From the NCBI RefSeq assembly GCF_963576545.1, contig NC_083646.1, positions 26,490,527 to 26,554,526 of the forward strand: DNA of 64,000 nt. The letters are read 5' to 3'. A model generated the notes under the pieces. It saw nothing but the letters and a program-made list of their open reading frames with translations. It was not told the DNA's origin and searched no databases. Position numbers and translations under genes: made by a program. Numbering within the stretch: position 1 is the stretch's first letter; each line of letters starts with the position of its first letter. Of this stretch, positions 1 to 21,130 are shown in pieces. This DNA is from Limanda limanda (lineage: Eukaryota > Chordata > Actinopteri > Pleuronectiformes > Pleuronectidae).

Positions 1-140
1 AGCTGCCACAGGATTTGTTTTTGGTTCCAGCAGCATCCTGAAGCTGCTCCATGAGACAACAATACATTTTGTACACTCTGTACTGGGTGTATTGTGTAGT
101 AGCACTGAGGAATATGGAGGTGAAATCAGTCTAATGCATT

Positions 141-302
141 ACATGTATTTATATAGCACTTTTCCGGTTTTATCGACCTCTCAAAGTGCTTCAAAGTACA
201 AGCCACATTCACCCATACACATTCACACGCTGCACTCTTTCTATCGCACCATTCATACAATGTTTGCACTGTTGTCAAGGGCAGATTTGGGTTCAGTATC
301 TT
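141..302 (-). mobile_element. tRNA-related SINE fragment (tail half, minus orientation)
   Basis: tgtatttatatagcactttt, then ctcaaagtgcttcaaagtac and cattcatacaatg, is the minus-strand form of a common teleost SINE body and tail. The same pattern occurs at 22793-23037. It abuts a + strand SINE head at about 303. Confidence 0.65.
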
Positions 303-555
303 CGGCTGTGGCTGAGGGAGAGCAGTGGTCTTCCAACCAGAAGGTCGGCGATTCGATCCCAGTGTTCCTCAACTGCATGCCGAAGTGTCCTTGGGCAAGA
401 TACTGAACCCTGAATGGCCCCTCATAGAAAAAAGTGCTGCCAATAGATGCACTGTATGAATGTGTGTGTGAATGGAAATAATTTTTACTTTAAAGGGCTT
501 TGAGAGGTGATCAAGACTAGAGAAGAGCTATATAAATACAGAGCATTTACTATTT
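303..555 (+). mobile_element. tRNA-related SINE, plus orientation
   Basis: It starts ggctgtggctgagggagagc, with a tRNA-like B-box region (gcgattcgatccc near 351), then gccgaagtgtccttgggcaa and the tail gagctatataaatacagagc. It forms an inverted pair with the piece to its left. Confidence 0.7.
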
Positions 556-655
556 TATCTTGCCCTGCGACACTTTGGCATTAAGACTGGGATCGAACCA
601 CCGACTCTCTGGTTAGTGGGCGACCCTCTCTTTCTCCTGAGCCACAGCCACCCAT
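556..655 (-). mobile_element. tRNA-related SINE head, minus orientation
   Basis: gggatcgaaccaccgactct followed by ctcctgagccacagccaccc is the reverse complement of the head seen at 303-365, so three SINE pieces lie side by side in alternating orientation. Confidence 0.65.
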
Positions 656-1369
656 TATGAGATAAACAACTTTCACCACTCTAAACAAAACCTGATACGG
701 CCAGTCTAGTAAAGCATGTGTTTGTTGACATTTACTTTATTTACACATGCTCAAATACAAATTTCATAATATATGCAGAATAGGCTATATATTTGAGGCT
801 AAAGGAAAAACCCTGAAGATTTAGTGGAAAACAGGATGACAATGCATCCACAGGGTCCAAGGGGTCACAATGGTTTGTTAGGAAGGACAGTTATATGCCT
901 TTCAACAAGTAAATCACCTATGGGAGGTTTTGGACTGATGTACTCTCATCATTAAACAGGAAAATTTAGGAAAAAGTTTGGTGTCAATCCCTTCAGTATA
1001 TGTCTGTGCTACAAATTCAGCTTGGATATGTGATGCAGGTGAGAAAATACAGTCCATAAACCTTTGTTTTTAATAAATGAAGACATGTTTTAAATATATA
1101 TGCAATATGTATCGATCAAGTCAGATAAGATTAGGAAGAGTCACATTAAACCTCAATCAAAAATGTTTTAAGATCTCAATTCATCCCTGAAGATCCCTGT
1201 TGTAAATCCTAGTAGGGAAGATAATTCTTCTGTTGTTTTTTAACTATTTTACAACACAGTTTTAACAAGAATCACAAGAAATCTCGGGCAAATCCTCCCA
1301 CCCAACAACTAATAAAACAATAGAAAAACCCCACAAGCCTCCATACTGCTCGTACGATTTCATCCAAGT

Positions 1370-1545
1370 GACGACAAGCTCCGACATTCAAATTTGACTC
1401 GAAACGAGGTTCATTACAAGCTTCATTTTGAGTGTTTGAGTCATGTTTTGTCGACTCAAACACTTCACCCACCCTTCCATCAGCATTGTGGTTAGTAGAT
1501 AATGAGTCAATTTTCATTTCTGGGTGAACTATCCCTTTAAGAGAA
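1370..1545. mobile_element. Second copy (partial) of the fold-back-associated repeat
   Basis: ctccgacattcaaatttgac with tcgaaac is the reverse complement of a centre segment at 63298-63322. The right part (actcaaacacttcacccacc, then atcagcattgtggttagtag and tgggtgaactatccctttaa) parallels 63480-63565. Fold-back arms are not evident here. Confidence 0.6.
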
Positions 1546-1904
1546 GTGTGATGACTCATCAAGTAATTCACTGTAATTCTAAACGAAGTTATTCATCCCA
1601 CTCAGCTCATTGGAAACAGTGATGCAGAAAATCACTATGAACAGTTTGTTACATATAGACATATTTCATTTCTTCATCCAGAATTTATTTTACTATACAA
1701 ATAAAATTGTGATATAAGGTATTTTTGGATGGATCATGGATCTTGATGAAAAAAAAATGGCAGGTTGAGGGGACTGATATATATGAGTGTGTGGAATTTG
1801 GTACATATCCAAATGAAACTCCAGATCTAATGAATTTAAATGTGGTTTTAAATTGAGAGATAACATCAGAGAGAGAGAGAGAGAGAGGGAGAGATAGTAA
1901 CATG

Positions 1905-3240
1905 TAGTTTAATAAATATGAGGGCAGAGAGACGGAAAGAAGTGCTCAGTGCATCAAGGGAGTTCCCCCAGCAGTCTAGACCTATAGCAGCATAACGAAG
2001 GGATGATCCAGCTCTAACTATAGGCTTTATCAAAAAGGAACATTTTAACATTAACCCTAAATATAGAGATGGTTCCCAAACCCAGAGTGGGAGCTGGTTC
2101 CACAGGAGAAGAGCCTGGTAGCTGAAGGCTCTACCTCCCATTCTACTCTTACAGATTCTAGGAACCACAAGGGAGCCTTTGTTTTGCAAGCGAAGTGATC
2201 TATAGGGACACTATGGTGTTATGAGCTCTTTGATATATGAAGGGGCTTGATTGTTAAGGACTTCGTATGTGAGGAGCAGGATCTTCAATCAATCAATCAA
2301 ATTGTATTTGTATAGCTTATATTCACAAATCACAATTTGTCTCATAGGGCTTTAACAAGGTTTGACATCCTCTGCCCTGAACCCTAAACAAGAGTAAGGA
2401 AAAACAAAAAACAAAACCAACCTTTTAACAGGGTAAAAGAACGTAGAAACCTCAGAGAGAGCCACACGTGATGGATCCCTCTCCCAGGACGGACACAAGT
2501 GCAATAGATGCCACGTGTAAAGGAGAGCATCAGAAACATTGTATTTACAGCATTGATTAGAATAAACAGTTTGTAGCATAATGGAAGATAAGTTAATTGA
2601 GGAATTATTGTCAGTAATGACAGACAATCTGAGTAGAAATATTGTATATGAAGCGTTCTTGTTGTAATCATAGTCAGGAGACAGGAGTAATATGATCTCT
2701 TCTTCTAGTTCCTCTCAGCACTCAACAGTAACAAATGCGTGGACTGGTTTCTCAGCATCCTTCTGAGATGTTTCTAATTAACGCAATACTGCGCAGGTGG
2801 AAGAAAGCTGTCCTAGAGACTTGTTTTATATGTGGGTCGAATTACATGTCCTGATCAAACTAACACCATCCAAGGTGACTACCTGCTCACACAGTGTTTC
2901 TCTCTGGTGAAATGACAAAAATTTTGTCCAAATTTAAGTAAAAAGTCCTGGGTCATCCAGGCCCTGATGTTCGTGAGACATTCCTGAAGTTTAACGAAGT
3001 GATTAGATTCATCAGGCTTAGTAGATATGTACAGCTGGGTGTCATCTGTTAAACAATGGAAGTGTACTGTGCCTTCTAATGATGTTGCCTAAAGACAGCA
3101 TAAATAAGGTGAAAACATACACAGATTAACATAGGAAAGTGTAGAGAGTTTAGATACCTAGTCTTCCAGAGTAGGTCAGTACAAGGCTTCTGTTTGGAAG
3201 TTAATGAACTAAGCCCACACTAGTCCCTGATGGCAAATAA
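1905..3240 (-). pseudogene. Degenerate L2/Maui-like LINE reverse transcriptase, split by a SINE-like insertion
   Basis: Read on the minus strand, 3120-2700 gives the fish L2-like RT motif region in several frames: LSLGNIIRRHS, then DTQLYIS (the remnant of the YADDTQLY box) and LQECLTNIRAWM. The minus strand near 2700 continues with RRDHITPV, the usual block after the RT core. The coding trace stops near 2690 and resumes below 2281 with KILLLTYEVLNNQAPSYI and QNKGSLVVPRICKSRMGGRA, then WNQLP. The piece between (about 2282-2680) is a separate repeat. Stops and frameshifts throughout show a dead copy in a FAXC intron. Clade assignment is from memory of fish LINE proteins; L2 against a related CR1-group lineage is not settled. 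Confidence 0.75.
2282..2680 (-). mobile_element. SINE-like retroposon with (TGAT)n tail, inserted in a LINE
   Basis: On the + strand it begins with (ATCA)n and atttgtatagcttatattc, followed by a middle with cctctgccctgaaccctaaa and a right end near gcgttcttgttg. A second copy with the same parts in the same order lies at about 33520-33880. The TGAT tail on the minus strand implies minus orientation. It interrupts the LINE coding trace at 1905-3240 and replaces roughly 20 codons, so it inserted after the LINE did. Confidence 0.75.
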
Positions 3241-3489
3241 AATAACGAATGTGTAGGTCAGTGGGTTGTTGTTGAGTGTTCAAAACAAACACTGCTCAGG
3301 GACACAGGGGCCAACAGTGCTGAGTCATTGTGCTCTAATAAACAACAGGTGTGACCTGTTCCTCACAGGAAGGTTTGTTAGAGCCTGAAACTCCTGCTCT
3401 CTGTTTGGATGCACCGGCCTACCCAGGAAACAAGTAGTAACACCAGTCGCTCTCGGAAACACACCAAAAGTAAAGATTTCCATGAAAGG

Positions 3490-3770
3490 ATTTGCAGGGG
3501 GTGCGGTGGGTGCAGTGTAGCCTCACAACAAAAGACAGGGTTCGATTCTCAGTTCTCCTGGATTCTTTCTGTTTAGAGTTTGCGTGTGTTCTCCCCATGT
3601 TTGCAGGGGTTTCTGCAGGGTTCTCCGGCTTCTGAGAGTGAATGATTTTTTTCCCCTCTGTATGTCGGCCCTTTGATACACTGGCGACCTATCGAGGGTG
3701 GGAAAAGCTCTATATCCCCTCATGACCCTCAAACGATAAGCTGTAGAGATAAGGATGGACAGACTACTAT
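3490..3770 (+). mobile_element. Degraded fish tRNA-related SINE-type repeat
   Basis: It contains gcctcacaacaaaagacagg, then gggttcgattctcagttctc, then gtgtgttctccccatgtttg, ccggcttctgagagtgaatg and ctggcgacctatcgagggtg. This order is typical of a widespread teleost repeat. Its ORF has no coding value. Confidence 0.6.
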
Positions 3771-3993
3771 ATAGTTCATGCTGGTATCAGAACAGGCACA
3801 GAGTTAGAGATATCCAAGCTATTTTCCTCTTCAGATAGCAAACTGATGTGGGCCACTTCAGGCAATGATGTTGCACTTCTGGTCGTCTTGTTGCCCCATA
3901 CATTTTTTAAATTAAATGATCCAGTAAATGTTAGAAAACTCATTAAATACAAATCATGCTTGGTTGTCTTCTACTCGGGTCACTGTGAAATGA

Positions 3994-12299
<8,306 letters not shown>

Positions 12300-14415
12300 C
12301 CTGAGAATGGCTGTGGCTGATGGAATGACACTGACAGAAGGCTGGAGCAATCGGTTTTTGCTTTATAACCTGGTTGAAAGAGCCCGTCCAGATTGAGCTC
12401 TCAGCTGAAGAAACTCTTCCAGCTCCTCCACCTCCAATACCCAACATGTTACAACTCCCTGATGGACAAACTGGGTATTTATATGCAGAGCGTAAGAACT
12501 GAACGTCATTATGCACATGCTACTCTACTGTTTGTCCCCTCTCGTGACGTCCAAACTGTCCCCTTGGCAGTCTTCTCTTTGCCTTACTTGTCTCGTCCTT
12601 AGATGCAGGAGCTGGTGTGAAAGGTTAACACAACAGAAAAACGTCTCATGAAAAGTGCGGTAACGCGCAGACAAGAGAGCGTTGTAGACAGGACAGGTGG
12701 CACGTCACTTGCTATAAAATGATGCAACTAATCACCACTCTGCCATGTGTCGTTACGCACAGAGCCGTACAGACAGGTGGAGATTGATCACGTGGCTAAA
12801 AGGAACAGCTGCTGCATCTCCACTACGAACCAACCATGTGCTGAAGAGGAAACACAGGTGACACAGAGCGCCAGTCCGTGCCCCAGATTCATCCTTATGT
12901 CATCTCCTCGATGCTTCAAGAATCTGTATCAACACAATGATGCGTGTCCATCAGACCATGAGATCCACTTGTAGTTCTACTGAATAGGAGTCAGGAGAAG
13001 AGATGAGCAGAATCCTGCCTGTTGCATTTACTTGTTAACATCATTATATATCTTATGTCTCCCATTTATTAAGTCTGTGTTTGCACCCAGGAATCGGGTG
13101 AGCCTGGAGGTTTTGGTTTTAAGTTTCACCATCCTTCAGGTCCACATTGAAGAGCTGTCGCTTTTCTATTTGACCACTAGAGGGTGTCAGTGGTCTGTCT
13201 GGTATCCCCTACATTTTGTAACATCAAGGTCATTCCACCCTGAGGACGTGCAGTGGATTCAACTCAGCAAATTATTTATCCTTCAGGCCTAAACTTGAAT
13301 ATTGTGGTTCCCATTCAAGTGTGTGTGTGTGTGTGACTGAGCACAGCAACAAATCAGCCTTAGTGTTCAGACTCATGGGTGAAAATACTCTTTGTTGGAA
13401 TATAATTTCATTATCAGTGCCACTTGATTATTATCATTATTATAATTTTTCTTTCTATAAGAACCTATGTGTCAAAATCTCTATTTTTGTGGTTTTATTT
13501 TTTCTTATTTCTCTCAAAGACAATGTTATTTTGCACTAGTGGAAATTTATTTTCACCTTATTTCAGGGGGAACAGTCTGCTGGGGAGGGAGAGAAGAGAA
13601 CTCAAATGAATGGGAAACATAAATATGTGTATCAGAAGAGCAGGAGGCTGGGTGCGCTGATAACAATTGTGCTGTGGGTGGGACGCACTGCTTGTGTCGG
13701 CCGTGTGTGTGGGAATGTTACTCATTGTGAATGTTAGCAGAGACGGTCATAATACCAAATCAAACAGAGATGAGCATCGCTGAATGAAAAAGCTAAAAAA
13801 ATGGACCAAAATGTGTCGGGAAGCGTTCTGTCTTTCGTACTGAGCTGGAAGTGCTCATGAAGACGATACAGTGTGATGACTGTAAAATATTGTGCGACTT
13901 ATAGGGCAGATGTCACTTAAACTAAAGGATCAGTTCACCCAAATTACAAAAAATAGATATTCTCACATGAATATATTGAGCCATGCAGATAGTTTTCGTT
14001 TGATTTCCTCCTTGTTGTGCTTCCATCCCAATGCAATAAAGGTGAATGGACTTTCATATGTGCTGCTTGCAACATTGACTATGATTGATAGTGTTGTATG
14101 GAATAATACACAGAACAAGCTGTCTTCAGTAGAAAGAGTTCCAATGCAAATGGATTATAGAGAAATTGAGCCTAGTCTTAACCTGTCTGGGAGAGCTGAA
14201 GCTGTTTCTGTTCCAGTGAGTGTCAGCAAAACAACTTTGGTAGAGGAGCCTGTACGTAAGCAAACAGCTTTACCTTCATCCATGACTTTTCCATTCGTGC
14301 TATCAAACCCAAATGCTTGCACACATGACGTCCCATGTGGTTTGGTGTTATCTTCAGTTGGCTCAGCTCTGTTGTGTAGCTGTACAACAGGACAAACTAA
14401 GTAAGAGTGCAACAC
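12300..14415 (+). other. FAXC 3' UTR and downstream flank
   Basis: The 3' UTR extent is unknown; AATAAA at 14035-14040 is a candidate poly(A) signal but lies in repeat-like sequence. A short TG run occurs at 13320-13335. The stretch near 13928 (cagttcacccaaattac...) resembles one end of a common teleost dispersed repeat. The 170-codon open frame at 13892-14404 shows no family features. Confidence 0.45.
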
Positions 14416-17400
14416 ATACTGCTTTTGGATTAATTATACACTGTTTATCTTTCAGCAAGAGAGTTTCTTTTGGGACATTCTGAGGTAATGGGTCAATTCA
14501 TTGGTACGTTTTTGTTTCCTCATTTTAAGGGTAGAATTTCTAACATAAAGTGACAGCCTTATTTCCAGTGATGTCAGTACATTAGTTTGACCAGCAAGAA
14601 CATTGTTTCCATATAGATTGTTTCTGTTCTATCATTTACAGCTGCTATTAGAGATGTGGTGAGATTACAGATGGTTTTGTACCATTTAAGTTGTAACTTC
14701 CATTGCAATTTAGTGTATATGGTAGCAAGTCTAAGACGCAGGCGCAGACACCAAGGTGCTTTGTTGAGTGTTCGAAAAATCTGGCATAAGCAGGAGTAGG
14801 CAGGTGCTAATAGCTTGCAAATGTAAGCATCCACGGTCCCCAAATTATGTGGCTGATATTTTGTCCTGACTGATATTTGGAGTTGACGTCTGCACTTACT
14901 TTTGCTCACTATAATTGTGATACAAAATGTTCATTCCACAAACATCTATCTCATATATCAGCTTCACTCTTGGCATGTGTATTGTAAATGGCCAGACAAA
15001 GTGCAGTGCAGAGTTTGGTGTGATTTGGACGTGCAATATGTTTAATATTAATTAAAAATCGTCAGTAAGGGTGGAGGCAATAAAATCTCAATTGCTGATA
15101 AATCAGGAAGGATGAAAGCAACATTTTCTAGCTTCACTCTGAACCATAGACTGTTTATAAGAAGCTCTGCACACAACGTCCAGCACAAAAACATATTGTA
15201 GAACTATCTGAGGGGAACTCACTAATGTCAGGGAATAATTCTTAAGTTAAATCTGTAGCATTACCACGAGACAAACAAACGACCCATCCAAATAGGAATA
15301 TTAACAATTGACCAATAACTATGTGTGATGTATAGCAAAAATCCACAGAGGGTTATCACCATATCCGCTCTTTGAGGCGTTTGTTTTGGCGTGCTGTTTT
15401 GGTTGGTTCTCATGAGCATTGTTAACAGAGAAGGCAGGCAGCTGAAAAAGCCGTGATCAACCTGCTGTATCTACGCTACGTGCTCAGCGCCAAACGACAG
15501 ACGGACAAACCTGGCATCTCGCTTGTGAACATAGTGGAGCGTTAAGCAGCTAAAGAGATATTTCCCTCAGGTTTTGCTAGAGAGAACAGTGATATAAAAG
15601 AGAGTCAACATTGGTTGGTGGACACAAACACAACTTCAAACTTCTAATTTTGCCCTGCGTTTGACAACAAGCTCAACATATCAACTGGTGCATTAACAAA
15701 AAGGTAGTCAATGCATCAATGCTTTTTGTCTTTAGAAAATAGGACAGGATGGTGAATATCCCTTGTATGTTTAAAGGTCTTCAGCACAAGTTTGATGATA
15801 GGTTGCCAACCACTAATAGATGGCAGGGATCACCAGCAAATGTTAGCGACTACCAGCGGACGCTCATGATGTATCATTAGTTGCGTAGCTTAGAGTCATC
15901 TGGTATTTTTGCCTTAACACCTTCTAAGGCAGGGCCACCACAGGCTGGTCAGACCTGGGTGTGTGTTGCTAACACCTTGGGGCCCAGTTGGGATCTCCTC
16001 CTGATCCAGAGCCATTGGCTGCAGGGCTTGTCCATGGATTCCAGAACTTGAGCAGCTTGATGGTGGATGTTGCAATAAAACCTCTGCAGCCAACCCTCCA
16101 CTGGGTTGCTTTCCAGCCGTGTTGTTCTGCCTACTTGCTCTCATTCGCTGACAACATGCAGGGTGTTGGACCAGTACCAGGTCCTTCAATCTTTAAATCT
16201 CATCTCTAACATCTAAAAATCTGGACACATTAAACCAAAACTGTTTGCATGGCTACGCACCACACAGTGTGACTGAGATCATTTTTGTGTTTCAGGTGAA
16301 CAGACCCTTTACAATAATAATGTTTAAGTAGGCGAGTTTGTAACGGAGAGGACGGTGTTTGAGACTCCAGAGAGAACCTCCTTCCTTCATTTCGTCCTGT
16401 GGTCTGATTCCCGACCTGCCCGGACCGGGGTCGTGTTGGTCAGTTGCCTCACCCAGTCTGGGCCACATATACAGTTGGACTGCTTTAATCAAGCCATATT
16501 AAAAACTAGAAGTGTTGTTATTGAAAACATGTCATAGCATTTCTGCTGGGGTAATATAAATGTTGTATGTTTGACAAAGTGTACCATACTGTATGTAGAG
16601 CTGACTGATTAAACAACCTGTGGGTGTGCAGTCATAGAAGCTGGAGCGGCTGGATGATTTCAATAAAATTTAGCTGTGACAATTTTACACCTGCAGTTGT
16701 TTCTCATCCTTATCACGTGTGTGAGTGTGTGTGTGTGTGTGGGGGGGGCAGGGGTGAAGAGGCCGGACGTAGGAGTGGAGGGATACGAGGAAGGCACTGG
16801 GGAGGAGCAGGGTTTCTCGGGGGAAATGGAGGGTTCACTGGGCTTCCTAAGTTTCTTCTTAAGAAATGTACTATTAATTCAGAACAATACGGCCAACATT
16901 TTTGGAAACCAAAAAAAATCAGTACACCTCACTGCTTACTAACTGGCTGTTTTTTGATAAAGTCCAGTTACTCACATAACATATCACATTAATATCCATT
17001 CTCCCCATCCCTCAGCCCCATCACACTCTTCAGCCAATATTACAACAGAAAAGAACTGTATGTGTCTTTTTCATATGGCTTTTGGGGTAACTTTATCTAT
17101 ATTGGTTTAATCTCGATTTAGTTTTGGACCTTTGTTTTTGCATCTCATTTATGATGCACTCTGAGTTACATGTGATGTTTTAAATCAAAGTAAAGTTATA
17201 ATCTAAGTTTAAACCGAGGATGGAGACTGCAGAAGGGGAAGGAAAAGGTGTGAAGTAAATAGGGAGAAGATAAAGCAGGCAAGAAGAATACAAGTATTGG
17301 AAGGAGAGGAGAGAGAAGAGGATGAGGAGAAGATGAGGATGAGGCGGTTGGGCTAGGGGCCCGGGGAAGAGAAGCGAGGGCCATGGATCAGGAACCAGGC

Positions 17401-17460
17401 TCCCGGGGGGGATGGAGCAGGTGCAGGCTGCGAGCAAGGCCTCTGGGCCTGAAGGGGGCT
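14416..17460. other. Intergenic, no gene recognised
   Basis: Both strands carry only short open frames without family resemblance. The stretch at 15920-16200 is GC-richer and its minus frame (SGIHGQALQPMALDQEEIPT) may be a transposon remnant, but I cannot place it. A TG run passing into a G run occurs at 16717-16748. Confidence 0.5.
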
Positions 17461-18788
17461 GCCAGAGCTTAAAACAATCTGCACTGCTCCTTTTTTAATT
17501 TGGCTCTGTGAACAGCCCACCCTCCTCGCTGACTGTCTCTCTCTCTCGCTCTCTCTCCCTCTTTCTCTATGCTTAACAGATCAGCGATCCACAAAGAGGG
17601 GTAAACACACACAGAGCAAAATTAAAATCGGAACTCCCCTGGCACGGCAAAACAAATTAGAGCAAACAAATTACAGAGAGTCAACACACAAACAGTGGAG
17701 CATCTGTGGCTGTCTGGACTGCTGGAGCCGGTGGCTACCTCCGACACCACCACCTAGTGCATGTTCACAATAAACTCTGTGTCGATACCACAAACTCAGA
17801 CATATTCTTTTCCAATCAGTACGACTGTCTGTGTTTAAAAATGTTGTATTTTGGGACGGTTGCGTCTCCTCTTTCAACTACACACTGTGTAAAAAGAAAT
17901 GTGATGATTGGTGTAGCATCAGTGTACGTCATGTATAAGTACATGTAGAGTAGTGCGGCCTAGAACATCAATGAAGTGTTTGCTACTCTTTTCTGGCTTT
18001 TTTAATTTGGTGTTTAATGGTGTTAAGACATTCAAAGAGTTGCTACATCAACGACGAACATCGTGTTTTTAGCTCCCATGCCAGAGAGGGCAATTCCAAA
18101 TCTCAAAAATTGGGTTAAAACATATATACATTTATAGATAATTTTTTTTCCAGACTTGTCTTCAAGTAGTTTGGTGAAAGTCTGTTGTTGAAGAGTTGCA
18201 TGCATTTAGTAAGAAGCTCATCTCTCACACCAGGAATCCTTTTCTATATATATTTTTATTAACATGTAAAAAAAATGCATTCTTTCTCCAAGTAATATCA
18301 ATTATATTTTTGAGAGAGCATTTTTTTTCCTTCCCCCAGTGTGTTTATGAACTGAGTTGGTCTTGGCTGCCCCCCTCCCTCGGCCCCTCGGCCCCTCGGC
18401 CCCTCTGGCCCTCTGGCAGGGGCTCTGGCCTGTCCATCTGCCTCCCACTGTCTGGGTCTGGTGGGACAGGGCCCATGGAAGACCCTTCTTAAACCCCTCA
18501 CAACCCCACACCCCCCACGAAACACCCTCACCAGCCTCCAGGCCAGCTGCTCAGGCCCCAGAATCTGCACAGCGCTGCCAGGTGGGCCCCAGGATACGCA
18601 GTTGGACCCCTTTAAATACACACACACACACGTCCACAGAGGAGCACACAAATACACACACACACACACACACTCACAATACCAACACGTATGCTTAGTA
18701 AGCCTCTTTACAAATGGAAGCCATGAAACACACATGGTTACATGGGTGGTCCACATGAAAAACAATCCTGTCGCTCTCTCTCTCACAA

Positions 18789-18938
<150 letters not shown>

Positions 18939-19143
18939 ATCGTGCATCTATGCCAACCCTTTATCGCACTGCCACTACAGGCTCAGGTGTTTCCCACAGC
19001 TTCCTATAATGGTCTAAGTTCACAGGGGTGACACACCAACAGGTGGCGCTGTTTTCTTTACTAATTACAGCTTTATTTATTCATTGGCATGTGGAAGCTT
19101 CCAAATGACTTTGGCTGGCCTGCTCATTCACAGGATAAAAGCC

Positions 19144-19145
<2 letters not shown>

Positions 19146-19189
<44 letters not shown>

Positions 19190-19205
19190 TGTGTGTTTGT
19201 GTGTT
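19146..19205 (+). repeat. (GT)n microsatellite
   Basis: About 43 bp of pure GT followed by interrupted GT. It is complementary to the AC array ending at 18932. Confidence 0.95.
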
Positions 19206-20984
19206 GCAATATTCTTCTTTTCTGTCCTGTGGTACACAAACCTTTACCTGTCTTGTAGTGCTCTTAAACTTGTCCAGTTTTTTCATCCTTTTTGTTAATA
19301 TTTTCTTTGCTAGAACTAAACAAAAGATATGGACACTGCCAAAATTCCCATCATGTGGCCCATAAGCTAATGATGGAATAAGGCAGTTGCACAGGTAGAG
19401 TCATGTCTTACAGAACAAAAGCAGATGTATATAATACACCATATGGCTTTGCTGAGATCTGATTTGGTGTTCCACTTGGATCAACGCTTGGGTGACTTCT
19501 GTTCTTGATGTTCATTGTGCCACTTGGTCACATCTTTACAAAAATACTAAATACATATTATTGCTAAACCTGAAACACACAAACAGTCAGTGACGCTAGT
19601 GTTTAGAGAGTGGTGACCTGCCTGTGCGAAGGATATCGCTGGATGTGACAACTCAGAAATATTGCTTTCTGGATCCACCCAAACATTGATCAGTGTCCAT
19701 TAATCAGAGAAATCAAAGATTCTGGAATCATTTTTTTTTTTACCTCTCTCCTATTTTTGAGTTTCATTACAATAAAACAATAATTCATACCCCCAAATCC
19801 TTGGGCATTGCCCTTTTAACATGCAACCGATTGCTGCATTGCTTTGACCTTTTTCCCACTTATGACTGCAAAGAGCAACTTCCAGAGTCCTCACAAGATC
19901 TCTGATGTTTCCTTATCCAAAACCTTTGCTGATTCCTGTCTGCATTTGCAGTGAGTTCAAGGCAGAACAGCCTTGTCAGTGTTTACATGGCAGGCTCCAT
20001 TGGAGATCTTCAGTCTTCCCTCTTCTTTCATTACCCATTTATATTCCCTCCAACTTTGTTTTTAACTCCTCCTAGAAAACGAATTCCATGTGGTTAACTA
20101 CTAAACTAAATATGTTCATGTATCAGTAGTCCCTGACCTCTGCTGTGGGCTGTTCTCTGTTGGGCAGGTAGTGCAGTCAGTTCAAGGACTTTTCAGTATT
20201 TAAAACAAAATGAATGGCTTCAATGTTGTTATAAAACTCCCTGGAGCTGAGAGCTGTAGATTCAGTTGATAATTACTTTATCACTATCGTTGACCTCTTT
20301 CACACTCAGGTAGACATGTGATCCCTTGGTAATATGAAGTGTAAATTTCTTATCTTTAATCCTTTCATCACATTAACATGGTTTGGGATTCTGTGTGAGG
20401 AGACAAGCTGGAGCGACTGACTATATGAACGTGTTCAGCTCATCTGTCTGATCCCATGCGATCCATAAACTTTCCAACATTAGAAACTTCTCATCGAGTT
20501 TCCTTCACTTTTCAAGATCATTGGAGGCGGAGTGAGTTTGGTGTGAATCACTGACACTGGTGTGTTGTAGCACAGAGACGCCACCATGGACCAGACCCTA
20601 TCATAGCCTACCTTCTGTCTGCCCATTATCTTTCTCCCCTATGCTCCTCTTCCCTCTCCTCTCTCCCATTCCCACCCCGCGCCTTCTTCTGGATGTTATC
20701 TCCAGCCGCTTATGCCCTAATACCCCAATTGTTGTGCTCTAAAAACAATAATTAGCAATCCCAAACGAGACTGAGGGGCGAATTTAACAGCTTTCTTTAG
20801 ATGTGGTTCCCCCCCTTCTCTTTTCTCTTTATCTCCCCCCTCCTTTTTTCATAAGAGCAAAGAGAGGTGGAGAGGGGAGGCAGTGGGGTGGTTGGGTGTT
20901 GGCAAAGCCTCTTTAAACTCTCTGGTATTATGGAGGATTATTTTGTGCCGAGATCCTGGCTTGTGTGTCTTTTTCCCCCCCCTC

Positions 20985-21130
20985 CTTTTCTCTTCCAGGT
21001 TGTGGCAGACACGCTAGGTAAACAGTTTGTGTCACACTTGATTGCGTTTGAGAAATTAAAAAACAGGAATGACAATAGGCCAGGGCTGGGGATAAGGACT
21101 GTGGGGACACTGACACCATAAGACCTTGGC
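20985..21130. promoter_or_regulatory. Candidate conserved non-coding element
   Basis: Complex, non-repetitive sequence after a pyrimidine tract, with no coding signal and flanked by low-complexity DNA. This is a compositional judgement only; no cross-species comparison was made. Confidence 0.25.

Noticed and set aside
303..390. tRNA-like sequence with a B-box-like gcgattcgatccc.
   Set aside because: It is the head of a SINE; no complete cloverleaf with paired acceptor stem was found.
13892..14404. 170-codon ORF downstream of FAXC.
   Set aside because: No family motif, no splice context, and part of it lies in a dispersed repeat; chance frame in AT-balanced DNA.
15914..16209. GC-richer stretch with overlapping frames on both strands.
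   Set aside because: Possibly a transposon remnant, but no motif can be named, so no feature is called.
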